A DNA stretch of 64,000 nt from Aneurinibacillus sp. Ricciae_BoGa-3 (GTDB lineage Bacteria; Bacillota; Bacilli; Aneurinibacillales; Aneurinibacillaceae): positions 4,709,501 to 4,773,500 of the forward strand of contig NZ_CP116887.1 of the NCBI RefSeq assembly GCF_028421645.1, in the 5' to 3' direction. This document shows, piece after piece, positions 1-7,391 of the stretch. The notes below the pieces were generated by a model. That model worked only from the letters and a program-made list of their open reading frames with translations. It had not been told where the DNA came from and made no database searches. Every line of letters starts with the position of its first letter. The stretch's first letter is position 1. The position numbers and the translations under genes are program-made.

Positions 1-248
1 TTTACGATGTTATGCAGATCGGGAAAGAGGCTGTGCTTACTGTTAGCCTGGTAGACCTTCATACGTCCCTCACTCTTTGATTCAAGAAGGCCCGCTTCCG
101 TAAGTCGATTTAATTCAACCCGTACAGCGTTGGTTGATTCCCCAAATTCCTCGGATAAAGACCGCAAGTACCCTTTCATTTGTGTATTAAGAAAAAATTT
201 AAGGATAAGTTTTATACGAGTTTTTGAAGTGATTAGGTAATCTAGCAT
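1..248 (-). CDS. ArsR-like winged-helix transcriptional regulator (3' end outside window)
   Basis: The minus-strand reading from an ATG at 246-248 stays open to the window edge (82 codons seen). It begins MLDYLITSKTRIKLILKF and contains a helix-turn-helix stretch (SLSEEFGESTNAVRVELNRL) followed by a wing-like segment ending in EGRMKVYQ. This matches short winged-helix regulators often placed beside surface-polysaccharide genes. A ribosome site (GGAG) lies about eight bases before the ATG. The C-terminus is cut by the window, so total length and any fused domain are unknown. The target is inferred only; a broken galU lies just upstream. Confidence 0.7.
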   Translation of the reverse strand, partial: MLDYLITSKTRIKLILKFFLNTQMKGYLRSLSEEFGESTNAVRVELNRLTEAGLLESKSEGRMKVYQANSKHSLFPDLHNIV

Positions 249-300
249 ATCTTCACTCCATTAACGCATTTATAAAGCTAGTTAAATATACTTAGCTCTC

Positions 301-319
301 CGAGTAATAATTTTACTCG
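301..319. promoter_or_regulatory. perfect inverted repeat upstream of the regulator, candidate operator
   Basis: CGAGTAA, five spacer bases, TTACTCG. It lies about 55 bp before the start of the winged-helix gene, a position that suits an autoregulatory operator. No binding evidence is available, so this is an inference from symmetry and position. Confidence 0.3.
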
Positions 320-363
320 AATAACTTAACAGGGTCAACCAAATTTCTCATGACAAGTTAAGG

Positions 364-396
364 CCAAAAAAGAACCCCCTAAATTGTCAGGGGTTC
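364..396 (-). terminator. intrinsic terminator after the galU remnant
   Basis: GAACCCC at 372-378 pairs with GGGGTTC at 390-396. On the minus strand the stem is followed by a T run (TCTTTTTTGG). It lies downstream of the broken galU. Confidence 0.75.
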
Positions 397-468
397 AAAC
401 TAGTAATCGATAAAAGTGTCAGCAAATGGCAAGCTAAATCACTCAAATGAAAAGTTAATTAACCCGTT

Positions 469-644
469 TTATATCAATTGGCTGATTGTCCTTCTTAAAT
501 AATCCAGCGACTCTTCTCTTAACTCTTCTTCTTGTGAAGAAAATTCAATCGTAGTCTAGATAAAGCCTATCTTGTCACCCACATCATAACGGTCTCCAGA
601 ATTCATAGGGACAAACCCATTCATATTTATTTAATTGCGCAATG
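469..644 (-). pseudogene. galU: galU/gtaB (UTP-glucose-1-phosphate uridylyltransferase), 3' fragment
   Basis: The C-terminal part of GalU is recognisable on the minus strand: QLNKYEWVCPYEF, then SGDRYDVGDKIGFI, then TTIEFSSQEEELREESLDYL, ending at a TAA (469-471). The RYDVGDKIGF block is typical of GalU family C-termini. Two extra lesions lie in this piece: a one-base frameshift near 605 between YEF and SGD, and an in-frame TAG at 556-558 after GFI. The reading joins the fragment at 1908-2369 once the IS3 element is removed. GalU would make UDP-glucose for surface polymers; this copy cannot. Confidence 0.85.
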
Positions 645-673
645 TGATGTTACGTCAATATCATGGACCGATT

Positions 674-1591
674 TTAAGACACCTTTTGTTGAGCTAACAG
701 CTTGGCATATTCGTTTGGTGTTCGATAGCCCAAGGCGCTGTGGATTCGTTGGTTATTATACCAGCCTTCTATGTACTGAAAGATGCGAAGATGTGCGTCC
801 TCAAAATCGTTAAATTGCATACGATACACCAATTCTTTTTTTAGAACAGAGTGGAAGGATTCGATGCACGCATTATCATAGGGGTAGGCCTTTCGTGAAT
901 AAGAGGCACGGTAGCCGTCGTTTTTTAAGGCTTCGATATATGCAGTTGATGTATATTGAACGCCTTGATCGCTATGGATAATGAGATTCTTAGTAGAAGA
1001 TAGCTGCACCTTCATACGGTTATACGCTTCGAGTACAAGTGCTGTATCAATGGTGCGGCTCATATTCCATCCCACGATTCGCTTCGTTTTCGCATCATAG
1101 AATGAGGCTAAGTAGACCCAACGGTCTCGTTTGGTGTAGATGTAGGTGATATCGGTAAACACGACATTGCCAACTGTTCGTACATCGAAATTTTGGTTCA
1201 CTAAATTGAGGCGTTCAGGTTGCTCTTTCGAGCAAGCAGCACCATGAGCTGGTCTGTATTTCTTTTGAACAATGGACCTTATTCCGTTCTCTTTCATGAT
1301 GCGTTGCACACGTTTGATCCCAACACGCTTACTCTTTTTCCGAAGTTCAGCGTGAATCTTTGGAGCCCCATAAAGCTTTCTTGAGTCGAACCAGATTTGT
1401 CTAATCATGGTCAAGAGTTCTTTATTTTGTTGGGATCGTTTGCTCTCTGAGCGTTTAAACGCCGCATAATAGCTCGATTTAGCTATCCCCAGGACGCGAA
1501 GTACTTGTGTAATAGAGTACGTCCCCCTGAAAGAATCAACAATCAGCTTTACTTGATGGAATTGGGTGGACTGGCGAATATGGCGACTGCC
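674..1591 (-). CDS. IS3-family transposase OrfB (rve integrase core, by -1 frameshift)
   Basis: OrfB carries the DDE integrase core: D in VVFTDITYIYT, D in LIIHSDQGVQYTS and E in DNACIESFHSVLKKE. The N-terminal region (VDSFRGTYSITQVLRVLGIAKSSYY) is the HTH_21-type leader of these proteins. Its frame has no strong start of its own; it is entered from orfA at the A6G run (1591-1597), giving a fused OrfAB transposase. The first internal ATG is at 1414. It ends ALGYRTPNEYAKLLAQQKVS. No inactivating lesion is seen. Confidence 0.88.
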   Translation of the reverse strand, partial: GSRHIRQSTQFHQVKLIVDSFRGTYSITQVLRVLGIAKSSYYAAFKRSESKRSQQNKELLTMIRQIWFDSRKLYGAPKIHAELRKKSKRVGIKRVQRIMKENGIRSIVQKKYRPAHGAACSKEQPERLNLVNQNFDVRTVGNVVFTDITYIYTKRDRWVYLASFYDAKTKRIVGWNMSRTIDTALVLEAYNRMKVQLSSTKNLIIHSDQGVQYTSTAYIEALKNDGYRASYSRKAYPYDNACIESFHSVLKKELVYRMQFNDFEDAHLRIFQYIEGWYNNQRIHSALGYRTPNEYAKLLAQQKVS

Positions 1592-1830
1592 TTTTTTAAG
1601 ATTTCATTTTCCATTTTCAACTCATCAATTCGCTTTTGAAGTCGTTTAACGTCAGTAGGATTCATCGTTGAACCGTCTGCTTGCACCGTAGGTGTCAATT
1701 GCTTCTTCCACTTGTAAATCATAGACTCGGTTATGCCATATTCGCGGGAAAGTGAAGCCGTTGTCTGCCCGTTCTGATTTAGCTCCACAATCATTTGTTT
1801 AAAGTTCATATCATACTGTTTTCTTGCCAT
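1549..1830 (-). CDS. IS3-family transposase OrfA (HTH_Tnp_1)
   Basis: A 93-residue protein with an N-terminal helix-turn-helix (QTTASLSREYGITESMIYKWKK) and a C-terminal leucine-zipper-like helix (DVKRLQKRIDELKMENEILKKAV). This layout binds the IS ends and dimerises. The 3' end overlaps orfB in the -1 frame, and the slippery run lies inside the zipper, as is usual in the family. The start ATG (1828-1830) follows a GGGAGATTACC ribosome site. Confidence 0.88.
   Translation of the reverse strand: MARKQYDMNFKQMIVELNQNGQTTASLSREYGITESMIYKWKKQLTPTVQADGSTMNPTDVKRLQKRIDELKMENEILKKAVAIFASPPNSIK
1591..1597 (-). other. programmed -1 frameshift site (A AAA AAG)
   Basis: On the minus strand orfA reads TTA AAA AAG. 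Slipping back by one base enters the orfB frame, which is open from here to its stop at 674. This is the canonical IS3-family signal. Confidence 0.8.
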
Positions 1831-1907
1831 GGTAATCTCCCTCTTTCACACTTCATTGATGATTATACGAAGTGTCTAAGAAACAGTCCACTTATTCAGG
1901 GTAACAC

Positions 1908-2369
1908 CAATGGCATCTGTCAACTGAATTTCTCCGCCTGCCCCTGGTTGTTGATTCTCCAGTATTTCAAAGATTCGCGGCATAAGAATGTAACTCCTCA
2001 CAATCGCTATCTTAGATGGAGCGGTTTTTTTAGAAGGCTTTTCAACTAAGTCTTGAACCGTGTAGAATCGTTCATAATTTTTCTAGCTTTAACGGTTCCA
2101 TAGTCTGAGACCTCATCATCCCGCACCTTCAACGCACCGAAAATGGAGGAACGATAGCGCTCATAGCACTCTATCATCTGCCGCATGCATGTTTTTTCAG
2201 CCTGGACAATATCATCACCCAGTAAATAGCAAACTATTCATCCTCGATAAAGTTCCTCGCGGACAAAAATGGCATGCCCTAATCTTTTTGGTTCCTTCTG
2301 TCGTATATAATGGATGTCTACCATCGTATGTTCGGCAATGGTTATGTAGCAAAAAAAGCCCTCCAGGGT
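1908..2369 (-). pseudogene. galU: galU/gtaB, middle fragment
   Basis: Minus-strand blocks of GalU run in order: MVDIHYIRQKEPKRLGHAIF, then [39 protein letters not shown], and [19 protein letters not shown] ending TDAI. A stop and probable indel lie between GHAIF and LLGDDIV. The reading fades near the boundary of the IS150-like element at about 2340-2370, and the N-terminal nucleotide-binding part (roughly the first 100 residues) is not seen elsewhere in the window. The gene is therefore 5'-truncated as well as interrupted. Confidence 0.85.
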
Positions 2370-2438
2370 TTATATGCTCCCAATAAAGTAGACAGATGAA
2401 ATAACAAAAATCTGTTTGCTTGTTTGGGGGCTTTTTCT

Positions 2439-3128
2439 ATGGCAAAAAGTGCTTATTCTGCTCAAGAAAAGTACGCATTAATTGTCGCGTATGAGAACAG
2501 ACAAACCACGGTTGCAGACTTCTGTCTTGAATATAATATATCCAAACTAACAATCACAGAATGGGTCTATCAATTTGAGGCGTATGGAATGAATGGACTT
2601 CATGGTTCCAGTGGGTGGAAAGGGTACTCCAAAGAACTAAAAATGTCTGCCGTTCTTGATTACCTTTCAGAGAACTATTCTCAGTATGAGATTGTACGCA
2701 AGTATGAAATATCCAGCAGATCTGTGTTGAGGAGGTGGATAAAGAATTATAATGGTCATAGAGATTTAAAAGAGACAAAAAGGATGAAGAACTCTATGAC
2801 TAAAGGGCGGTCCACCACACTAGAAGAACGTTTGGAAATCGTTAGGTACTGTTTACAGAACGGGAAAGATTATCATCAAGCATCTGAACAATTCAATGTC
2901 TCCTATCAACAGGTGTATCAATGGGTGAAGAAGTATGAGAAAGAAGGAGAAGACGGTCTAAAAGATCAGCGTGGCCACCGTAAGGTGGAGCCAGAGTTGA
3001 CCCCCGAAGAGAGGGCCCAGCGCGAAATAAAGCGATTGGAGCGAGAAAATGAGCGTCTTCGAGCGGAAAATGCATTCTTAAAAAAGTTGGAGGAATTGGA
3101 GAGGAGGCGTTTCAAAAGGCGTCTTTAA
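2439..3128 (+). CDS. IS150-type transposase OrfA with tandem HTH domains
   Basis: A 229-residue protein with repeated InsJ-like helix-turn-helix units: TVADFCLEYNISKLTITEWV, YEIVRKYEISSRSVLRRWI and YHQASEQFNVSYQQVYQWV. A charged coiled coil follows (REIKRLERENERLRAENAFL). The ATG at 2439 (MAKSAYSAQEK) fits better than an in-frame TTG at 2424. The A6G run in the zipper allows a -1 shift into orfB. OrfA is itself intact, so it could still make an end-binding protein without catalysis. Confidence 0.85.
   Translation: MAKSAYSAQEKYALIVAYENRQTTVADFCLEYNISKLTITEWVYQFEAYGMNGLHGSSGWKGYSKELKMSAVLDYLSENYSQYEIVRKYEISSRSVLRRWIKNYNGHRDLKETKRMKNSMTKGRSTTLEERLEIVRYCLQNGKDYHQASEQFNVSYQQVYQWVKKYEKEGEDGLKDQRGHRKVEPELTPEERAQREIKRLERENERLRAENAFLKKLEELERRRFKRRL
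3080..3086 (+). other. programmed -1 frameshift site (A AAA AAG)
   Basis: The sequence TTA AAA AAG in orfA. The -1 frame from 3086 runs into orfB (EEAFQKASLSQIRLTDKYVA), as in the other IS3 element of this window. Confidence 0.7.
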
Positions 3129-4012
3129 GCCAGATTCGATTAACGGATAAATATGTAGCCGTTCAAGAAGTTCATAAGGAAGAGAATTTCTCTATTGTAC
3201 TATTGTGCAAGGTTGCTAAAATTGCACGTTCTGCCTATTATAAGTGGCTTCATCACATTCCCTCCGGGAATGAAGAGTGGAATAAGGAAATTCTAGAGGA
3301 GCTTAAATAAGCCTTCTGTGAGGCTCCGTACTTCATTTCGGTCACATCTGTTAGCCATTTCTCATTTGGCTTTGCTGCGTTGAAATCCCTGTTCAATACG
3401 TTTTCGGCCACATGTTGTGGGTTGCTGCGCTTATAATTCTTGCGCTTGCGTCGAATCACCGACTGGATTCCAACGATCCTCATCAATCTATACACACGTT
3501 TATGGTTAATAGGCTTGGACAAGGTACGATTGAGGTTCATTGTCATTCTACGGTATCCATATATGCCGCCCACCTTCTCATATAGTTGCTTTATCTCCTC
3601 TGCGATATTAGATTTACACGATGGGTCAATTGTAAGCTATGTATTAGGTACTTCCAATAATAATGCATTGGTGTTTAAAACCCTAGATTTAGCAGTACAA
3701 GCCAATCCAGGAGCCACTCCTCTTCTCCATAGTGACAGGGGATTTCAATATACTTCCCCAGCATTTAAAAGGAAAATAGAAAAGGCAAAAATGGCGCAAA
3801 GTATGTCGAGGGTGGGAAGGTGCATTGATAATGGACCGATGGAAGCATTTTGGGGAACATTGAAGTGTGAGAAGTATTATCTAAACAAGTACACCACGTT
3901 TGAAGAATTAAAGAAAGACATTGAGGAATACATACAGTTTTATAATCATGAACGATTACAAAAGAGACTAAACGGCCTTAGCCCCTTGGAATACAGGGTT
4001 AAAGCCGCCTAG
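3086..4012 (+). pseudogene. IS150-type transposase OrfB, broken by an internal inversion
   Basis: The plus strand encodes the N-terminal part (LTDKYVAVQEVHKEENFSIV to EWNKEILEE) up to 3301. The central part, with HTH_21, GIYGYRRM and the first catalytic D in KWLTDVTEM, is then found on the minus strand (3302-3594). The C-terminal part with HSDRGFQYTS, the E in MEAFWGTLK, and a final YRVKAA resumes on the plus strand. Flipping 3302-3594 restores one 309-codon frame from 3086 to 4012 with all three DDE residues. As it stands the reading stops at 3306-3308 (TAA). Confidence 0.9.
3295..3601. other. 293-bp inverted segment bounded by 7-bp inverted repeats
   Basis: AGAGGAG at 3295-3301 and CTCCTCT at 3595-3601 flank the inverted block. 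Computing the flipped order by hand gives a continuous OrfB sequence across both joints (EILEE to IKQLYEKVGG, and KAYLSS to SAILDLHDG). The short repeats are the only homology seen at the junctions. Confidence 0.85.
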
Positions 4013-4166
4013 CTTCGTTTATTTATTCCCGTTGTCTACTTGACAGGGGGCAGTTCAGTTTTCCTGGAAGACTTTTTCATTAATTTTATCATTTTAACGC
4101 ATCAGAGTTCAGTCGCCTTGTTTGATGACGAGTGAAAGCAATCTCCGGACCGTTTAGTCATTTAAC

Positions 4167-5891
4167 CTAAGGCTTAATATATGCTTGTTGAACAGGAATC
4201 GCTTGTGCATTAGATGCGGGTTTCTGTGCAGTCGCTGCTATACGTACATAGATTGTGTCGGTTGAAGTTACTTGTATGTTATCTACAGTAGTACCGGTGA
4301 TCGGTAAGTAAGACCCAGTGTTCACCACATACTCCATTGTATTGTCAACGCCTGTTAATTGGGTTGTACCAGAGGTAGTTCCCTGTGTTAGTGTCGCTGT
4401 GGGTGCAGCCGCTGGAGTAATGTTGGCTAGAGCTACTGTCAGCTGTTCAGCATTCGATGCTGGTGTTGCTCCATTTGCTGCTACACGTACAGAAATTACA
4501 TCACCTGAACTTACTTGTATGCTATCTACAGAAGTACCGGTGATCGGTAGGTAAGAGCCAGAGTTCACTGTGTACTCCATTGTATTGTCAACACCTGTTA
4601 GTTTGGTTGTTCCAGCATTAGTTCCTGTTGTTAATGCTCCGTTTGTTGGTGCAGCTGGTGTTGCAAAAGGCTTAATATATGCTTGTTGAACAGGAATCAC
4701 TTGTGCGTTAGATGCTGGTTTCTGTGCGGTCGCTGCTATACGTACATAAATTGTGTCGGTTGAAGTTACTTGTATGTTATCTACTGTCGTACCGGTGATG
4801 GGTAAGTAAGACCCAGTGTTCACCACATACTCCATTGTGTTGTCAACACCTGTTAGTTGGGTTGTACCAGAGGTAGTTCCCTGTGTTAGTGTCCCTGTTG
4901 TTGGTGCAGCCGCTGGGGTAATGTTGGCTAGAGCTACTGTCAGCTGTTGAGCATTCGATGCCGGCGTTGCCCCGTTTGCTGTAACACGTACAGAGATTAC
5001 ATCACCTGAACTAACTGTGATATTATCTGCAGAAGTACTGATGATCGGTTGGTAAGAGCCAGAGTTCACTGTATACTCCATTGTGTTGTTAACACCTGTT
5101 AGTTTGGTTGTACCAGCATTAGTTCCTGTTGTTAATGCTGCGCTTGTTGGTGCAGCTGGAGCTGTTGTTACTTGACCATATGTCACTGCTGTTCTTGCAC
5201 TTTCAGTTTTACCTGCCTCTGTACGGGTTACATATAGTTCACCGCTGTTGGCAAGTAAACCTGTTAGTACCACGTTGGCTGTACCGTTACTTCCAGCCGT
5301 ACCCGTTCCAATTGGAGTTTGATCGGTTGCGGTAGCATAAACTTTGATCGTGTCTCCGGTTGACGAGCCTGTTACGACTACCGTATCCACTGATGTTGTA
5401 TTATTTACGGTGATAGATGTCGCTGATGGTGGATTACTACTGGTCCGTGTTGGAGTATAGCCTGAGCGATCCGCATTGTCTATTACCTGCTGCGCACTTG
5501 TACCAGCGATCGTCGTATTATTATTATTAAATTTAACGTTATTCAAAGGAACATTAACAGTAACTTGTGAAGCATTCACTGTAACATTGGCACTATTAAA
5601 CGCACTGCTGTTACCACCGATTGTTACAGGAGCATTCAGTACGACATTCCCAGTGACTCTCGCACTAGCAGTAGCAGTAATTTGCGACCCTGTTGCCGTA
5701 GAATCTACCGTAATATTATTTACTGCAGTATTGTCCCCAAGTGATAATGTGGCATTAGAAGCTTTGATAGTCAAGCCGCCGGACAATTGCGAATTAGTTA
5801 TAGTAGTTGCAAAAGCCGATGTACACATCGTACTTAACGCAACTGTTGATAAGACAGCAACCGCTTTTAAATTAATTATTTGCTTCCCCAT
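4167..5891 (-). CDS. secreted repeat protein, probable cell-surface protein
   Basis: A 574-residue protein starting MGKQIINLKAVAVLSTVALS with a signal peptide to about residue 29 (SAFA). Residues 30-130 are rich in T, N, V and S, with short beta-type repeats (ASARVTGNVVLNAPVTIGG). Residues 245-574 hold two copies of an A+B pair of about 82-residue modules: A has LTTGTNAGTTKLTGV and VSSGDVISVRV, B has LTQGTTSGTTQLTGV and STDTIYVRIAATAQKP. No anchor (SLH, LPXTG) is seen in it. The ATG follows a strong AAGGAG site. It lies 16 bases after the frameshifted SLH gene, so the two were probably one operon. Function not recognised. Confidence 0.8.
   Translation of the reverse strand: MGKQIINLKAVAVLSTVALSTMCTSAFATTITNSQLSGGLTIKASNATLSLGDNTAVNNITVDSTATGSQITATASARVTGNVVLNAPVTIGGNSSAFNSANVTVNASQVTVNVPLNNVKFNNNNTTIAGTSAQQVIDNADRSGYTPTRTSSNPPSATSITVNNTTSVDTVVVTGSSTGDTIKVYATATDQTPIGTGTAGSNGTANVVLTGLLANSGELYVTRTEAGKTESARTAVTYGQVTTAPAAPTSAALTTGTNAGTTKLTGVNNTMEYTVNSGSYQPIISTSADNITVSSGDVISVRVTANGATPASNAQQLTVALANITPAAAPTTGTLTQGTTSGTTQLTGVDNTMEYVVNTGSYLPITGTTVDNIQVTSTDTIYVRIAATAQKPASNAQVIPVQQAYIKPFATPAAPTNGALTTGTNAGTTKLTGVDNTMEYTVNSGSYLPITGTSVDSIQVSSGDVISVRVAANGATPASNAEQLTVALANITPAAAPTATLTQGTTSGTTQLTGVDNTMEYVVNTGSYLPITGTTVDNIQVTSTDTIYVRIAATAQKPASNAQAIPVQQAYIKP
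4170..5159 (-). repeat. tandem duplication of an approx. 490-bp A+B module pair
   Basis: Unit one is about 4668-5159 and unit two about 4170-4658. Both encode the same two modules with near-identical codons (TGVDNTMEYVVNTGSYLPIT occurs in each). The gene stops directly after YIKP of unit two, where unit one continues FATPAAPT, so unit number may vary by recombination. Confidence 0.8.
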
Positions 5892-5907
5892 TTAAAGTCT
5901 CCTTCCC

Positions 5908-6929
5908 CTATTGAGCAATAATATTTGTTTGTCCAGTTACAGTAACGTTATTGAGCGACGTAGTCGGATCATCTACCATATTTAAAGTACCTGCAATGGT
6001 GCCAGGTCCTGTTAACGATGCACCTTTTCTAATAACAACTGTCACATTCGAAGGTATAAGTGATGTTGAACCAAAGCTAACAGGGCCTGTGATCTGAACA
6101 GTTGTTATACCTGCAAAGCTAGTTCGGTTAATTGAACCTGAATTGTAGGTTATAGTCGAAGAAGAGGAATTATTTAGGATAAGGCTACCGCTGCTGGAGC
6201 TACCGCTAGTGGATCCACCGCTGCTGGAGCCACCGCCACCACCTGTGGAGCCCGTTGAAGGTGTAGTCGTGCTAATGCTGTCTCCGGTCGTGGAAGTATT
6301 TCCATTGTCTGTGGACTGTGAATTTAACGCTTCATCAAGTGTAAATACGGATTCAGCCCGGGTAATGTTGTTGTTTGGCTTGAACGTTTTATCCGGGTAT
6401 CCGTGCATGATTCCCTGTCCCATAACTTCCCCAACAAACTCCTTGCCCCAAGGCGCGATGGAACTAGCATCTACAAAACTGCTTAGTTTATCTTCCGAAA
6501 CTGGGCTTAATTTCAACAATTTTGAAATTATTACAGCTGCCTCTTGACGTGTGATTTTATTGTTTGGCTTTATTGTGCCATCTGCATAACCGGAAATATA
6601 ACCAGCTGCCTTGGCTTTAGCAACTTCTTTATAAAACCATTGGCTGCTCGATACATCTTTGTAGTTTATTGAGGCTTCTTCAGTAACCCAAAGGACTTAT
6701 TAACAAGCGTCATAAATTCTGCACGAGTGATGCTGTTGTTCGGTTTGAACGTTCCATCCGCATACCCGCTTATGTATCCTTTGTCTACCCACTTTGTAAT
6801 CTGGGCCTGTGCCCAATGCCCGCTAACATCCTTAACATCGGCTAATGCAGAGCCTGCGATAGCCATTACCATAGAACCACTAATTAAAACTGAAGATAGT
6901 CCCTTATAAACTCCCTTTCGAAACTTCAT
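5908..6929 (-). pseudogene. S-layer-homology (SLH) surface protein, frameshifted after SLH domain 1
   Basis: The 5' frame starts MKFRKGVYKGLSSVLISGSM with a signal peptide and one SLH domain (DVSGHWAQAQITKWVDKGYI, YADGTFKPNNSITRAEFM). It ends at LLKKPQ. Re-entering one base later near 6681-6690 gives ASINYKDVSSSQWFYKEVAK with SLH2 (DGTIKPNNKITRQE), SLH3 (DKTFKPNNNITRAE), a Ser/Gly linker and a beta-rich tail ending TVTGQTNIIAQ. One inserted base in GGGTTACTG restores FG-TEEASIN. Three SLH domains would bind secondary wall polymer. The ATG follows GGAGGGG. It could be a true null, a phase switch or a sequencing error. Confidence 0.8.
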
Positions 6930-7265
6930 CTTACCCCTCCTACCATGATAGTCTACTAAATGACACTAACTCTTTTTGACCCTATCTTGCTTACATATAT
7001 CTACAAGATTTAGGACAAAAATCAAGTCGCATCTAAATTTTACCACCATTCGCGCTGTTTGTGTATAACTTTTGTCGGATTAATCGTTTTTTTATGAGTT
7101 AAAGGTCTCGGTAAATTAGTAGTGATTAATTAATACGATATGTGATGTTTACCATTTTAATAGAATTACATAGACCTTCTGTTAGAAATATCTTTATGTA
7201 TCATGTTATTCCCGCAACCGATAATAGAGTGTGGAACTTTAAATAGTCATTCGCGCAAAACAAAA
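6930..7265. other. AT-rich intergenic region upstream of the SLH pseudogene
   Basis: No ORF or RNA gene could be supported. It should hold the promoter for the minus-strand SLH gene, but no convincing -35/-10 pair was picked out. Confidence 0.4.
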
Positions 7266-7292
7266 AGAACCTCTGAAATAATCAGAGGTTCT
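7266..7292. repeat. duplicated terminator hairpin (left copy), target duplication of IS-A
   Basis: The stem AGAACCTCTGA / TCAGAGGTTCT (11 bp, 5-base loop) is identical to 10423-10449. On the minus strand a T5 run follows. The two copies flank IS-A, so the whole 27-bp hairpin behaves as the target-site duplication. Confidence 0.85.
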
Positions 7293-7301
7293 CAGTTTGT
7301 C

Positions 7302-7339
7302 GACAAAAGGCATCCGAATAACCCTATTCGGATGCCTTT
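7302..7339 (-). terminator. terminator at the 3' end of IS-A
   Basis: A 15-bp perfect stem with a 4-base loop (7306-7320 with 7325-7339, core GGCATCCGAATA). The minus strand continues TTTTG. It lies downstream of the IS-A transposase. Confidence 0.7.
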
Positions 7340-7391
7340 GCTCATTTTCAAGCTTTATTTTTCTTTATATGGACCTCGAAGAGGTCTATGT

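Larger units (their letters stand above)
645..1907 (-). mobile_element. IS3-family insertion sequence inside galU
   Basis: The element has overlapping orfA and orfB with an A6G slippery site. Imperfect terminal repeats are seen: TGTTAC, ten bases, TGGAC and then AGACAC at both ends. A five-base direct repeat CAATG flanks it (640-644 and 1908-1912). Removing the element plus one CAATG rejoins the galU reading (DAI to AQLNKYEW), which fixes the ends. Both ORFs look intact, so it may still be active. Confidence 0.85.
2370..4057 (+). mobile_element. IS150-like (IS3 family) element with internally inverted orfB
   Basis: The ends share AAGTAGACA preceded by a partly matching 16-mer (18 of 25 positions by eye between 2370-2394 and the reverse of 4033-4057). 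The element carries a long orfA, an A6G slippery site and an orfB. No clear target duplication was found. Its left end abuts, and probably truncates, galU. The inversion described below makes the transposase non-functional. Confidence 0.75.

Noticed and set aside
2189..2386. A plus-strand reading of 65 codons
   Set aside because: It lies antisense to recognisable galU coding sequence.
3440..3600. Plus-strand start of a 190-codon reading leading into orfB
   Set aside because: This part is the antisense of the inverted block; only the part from about 3600 is real OrfB sequence.
7266..7340. Successive hairpins considered as a CRISPR-like or integron repeat
   Set aside because: There are no regular spacers; they are explained by a terminator duplication and the IS-A terminator.
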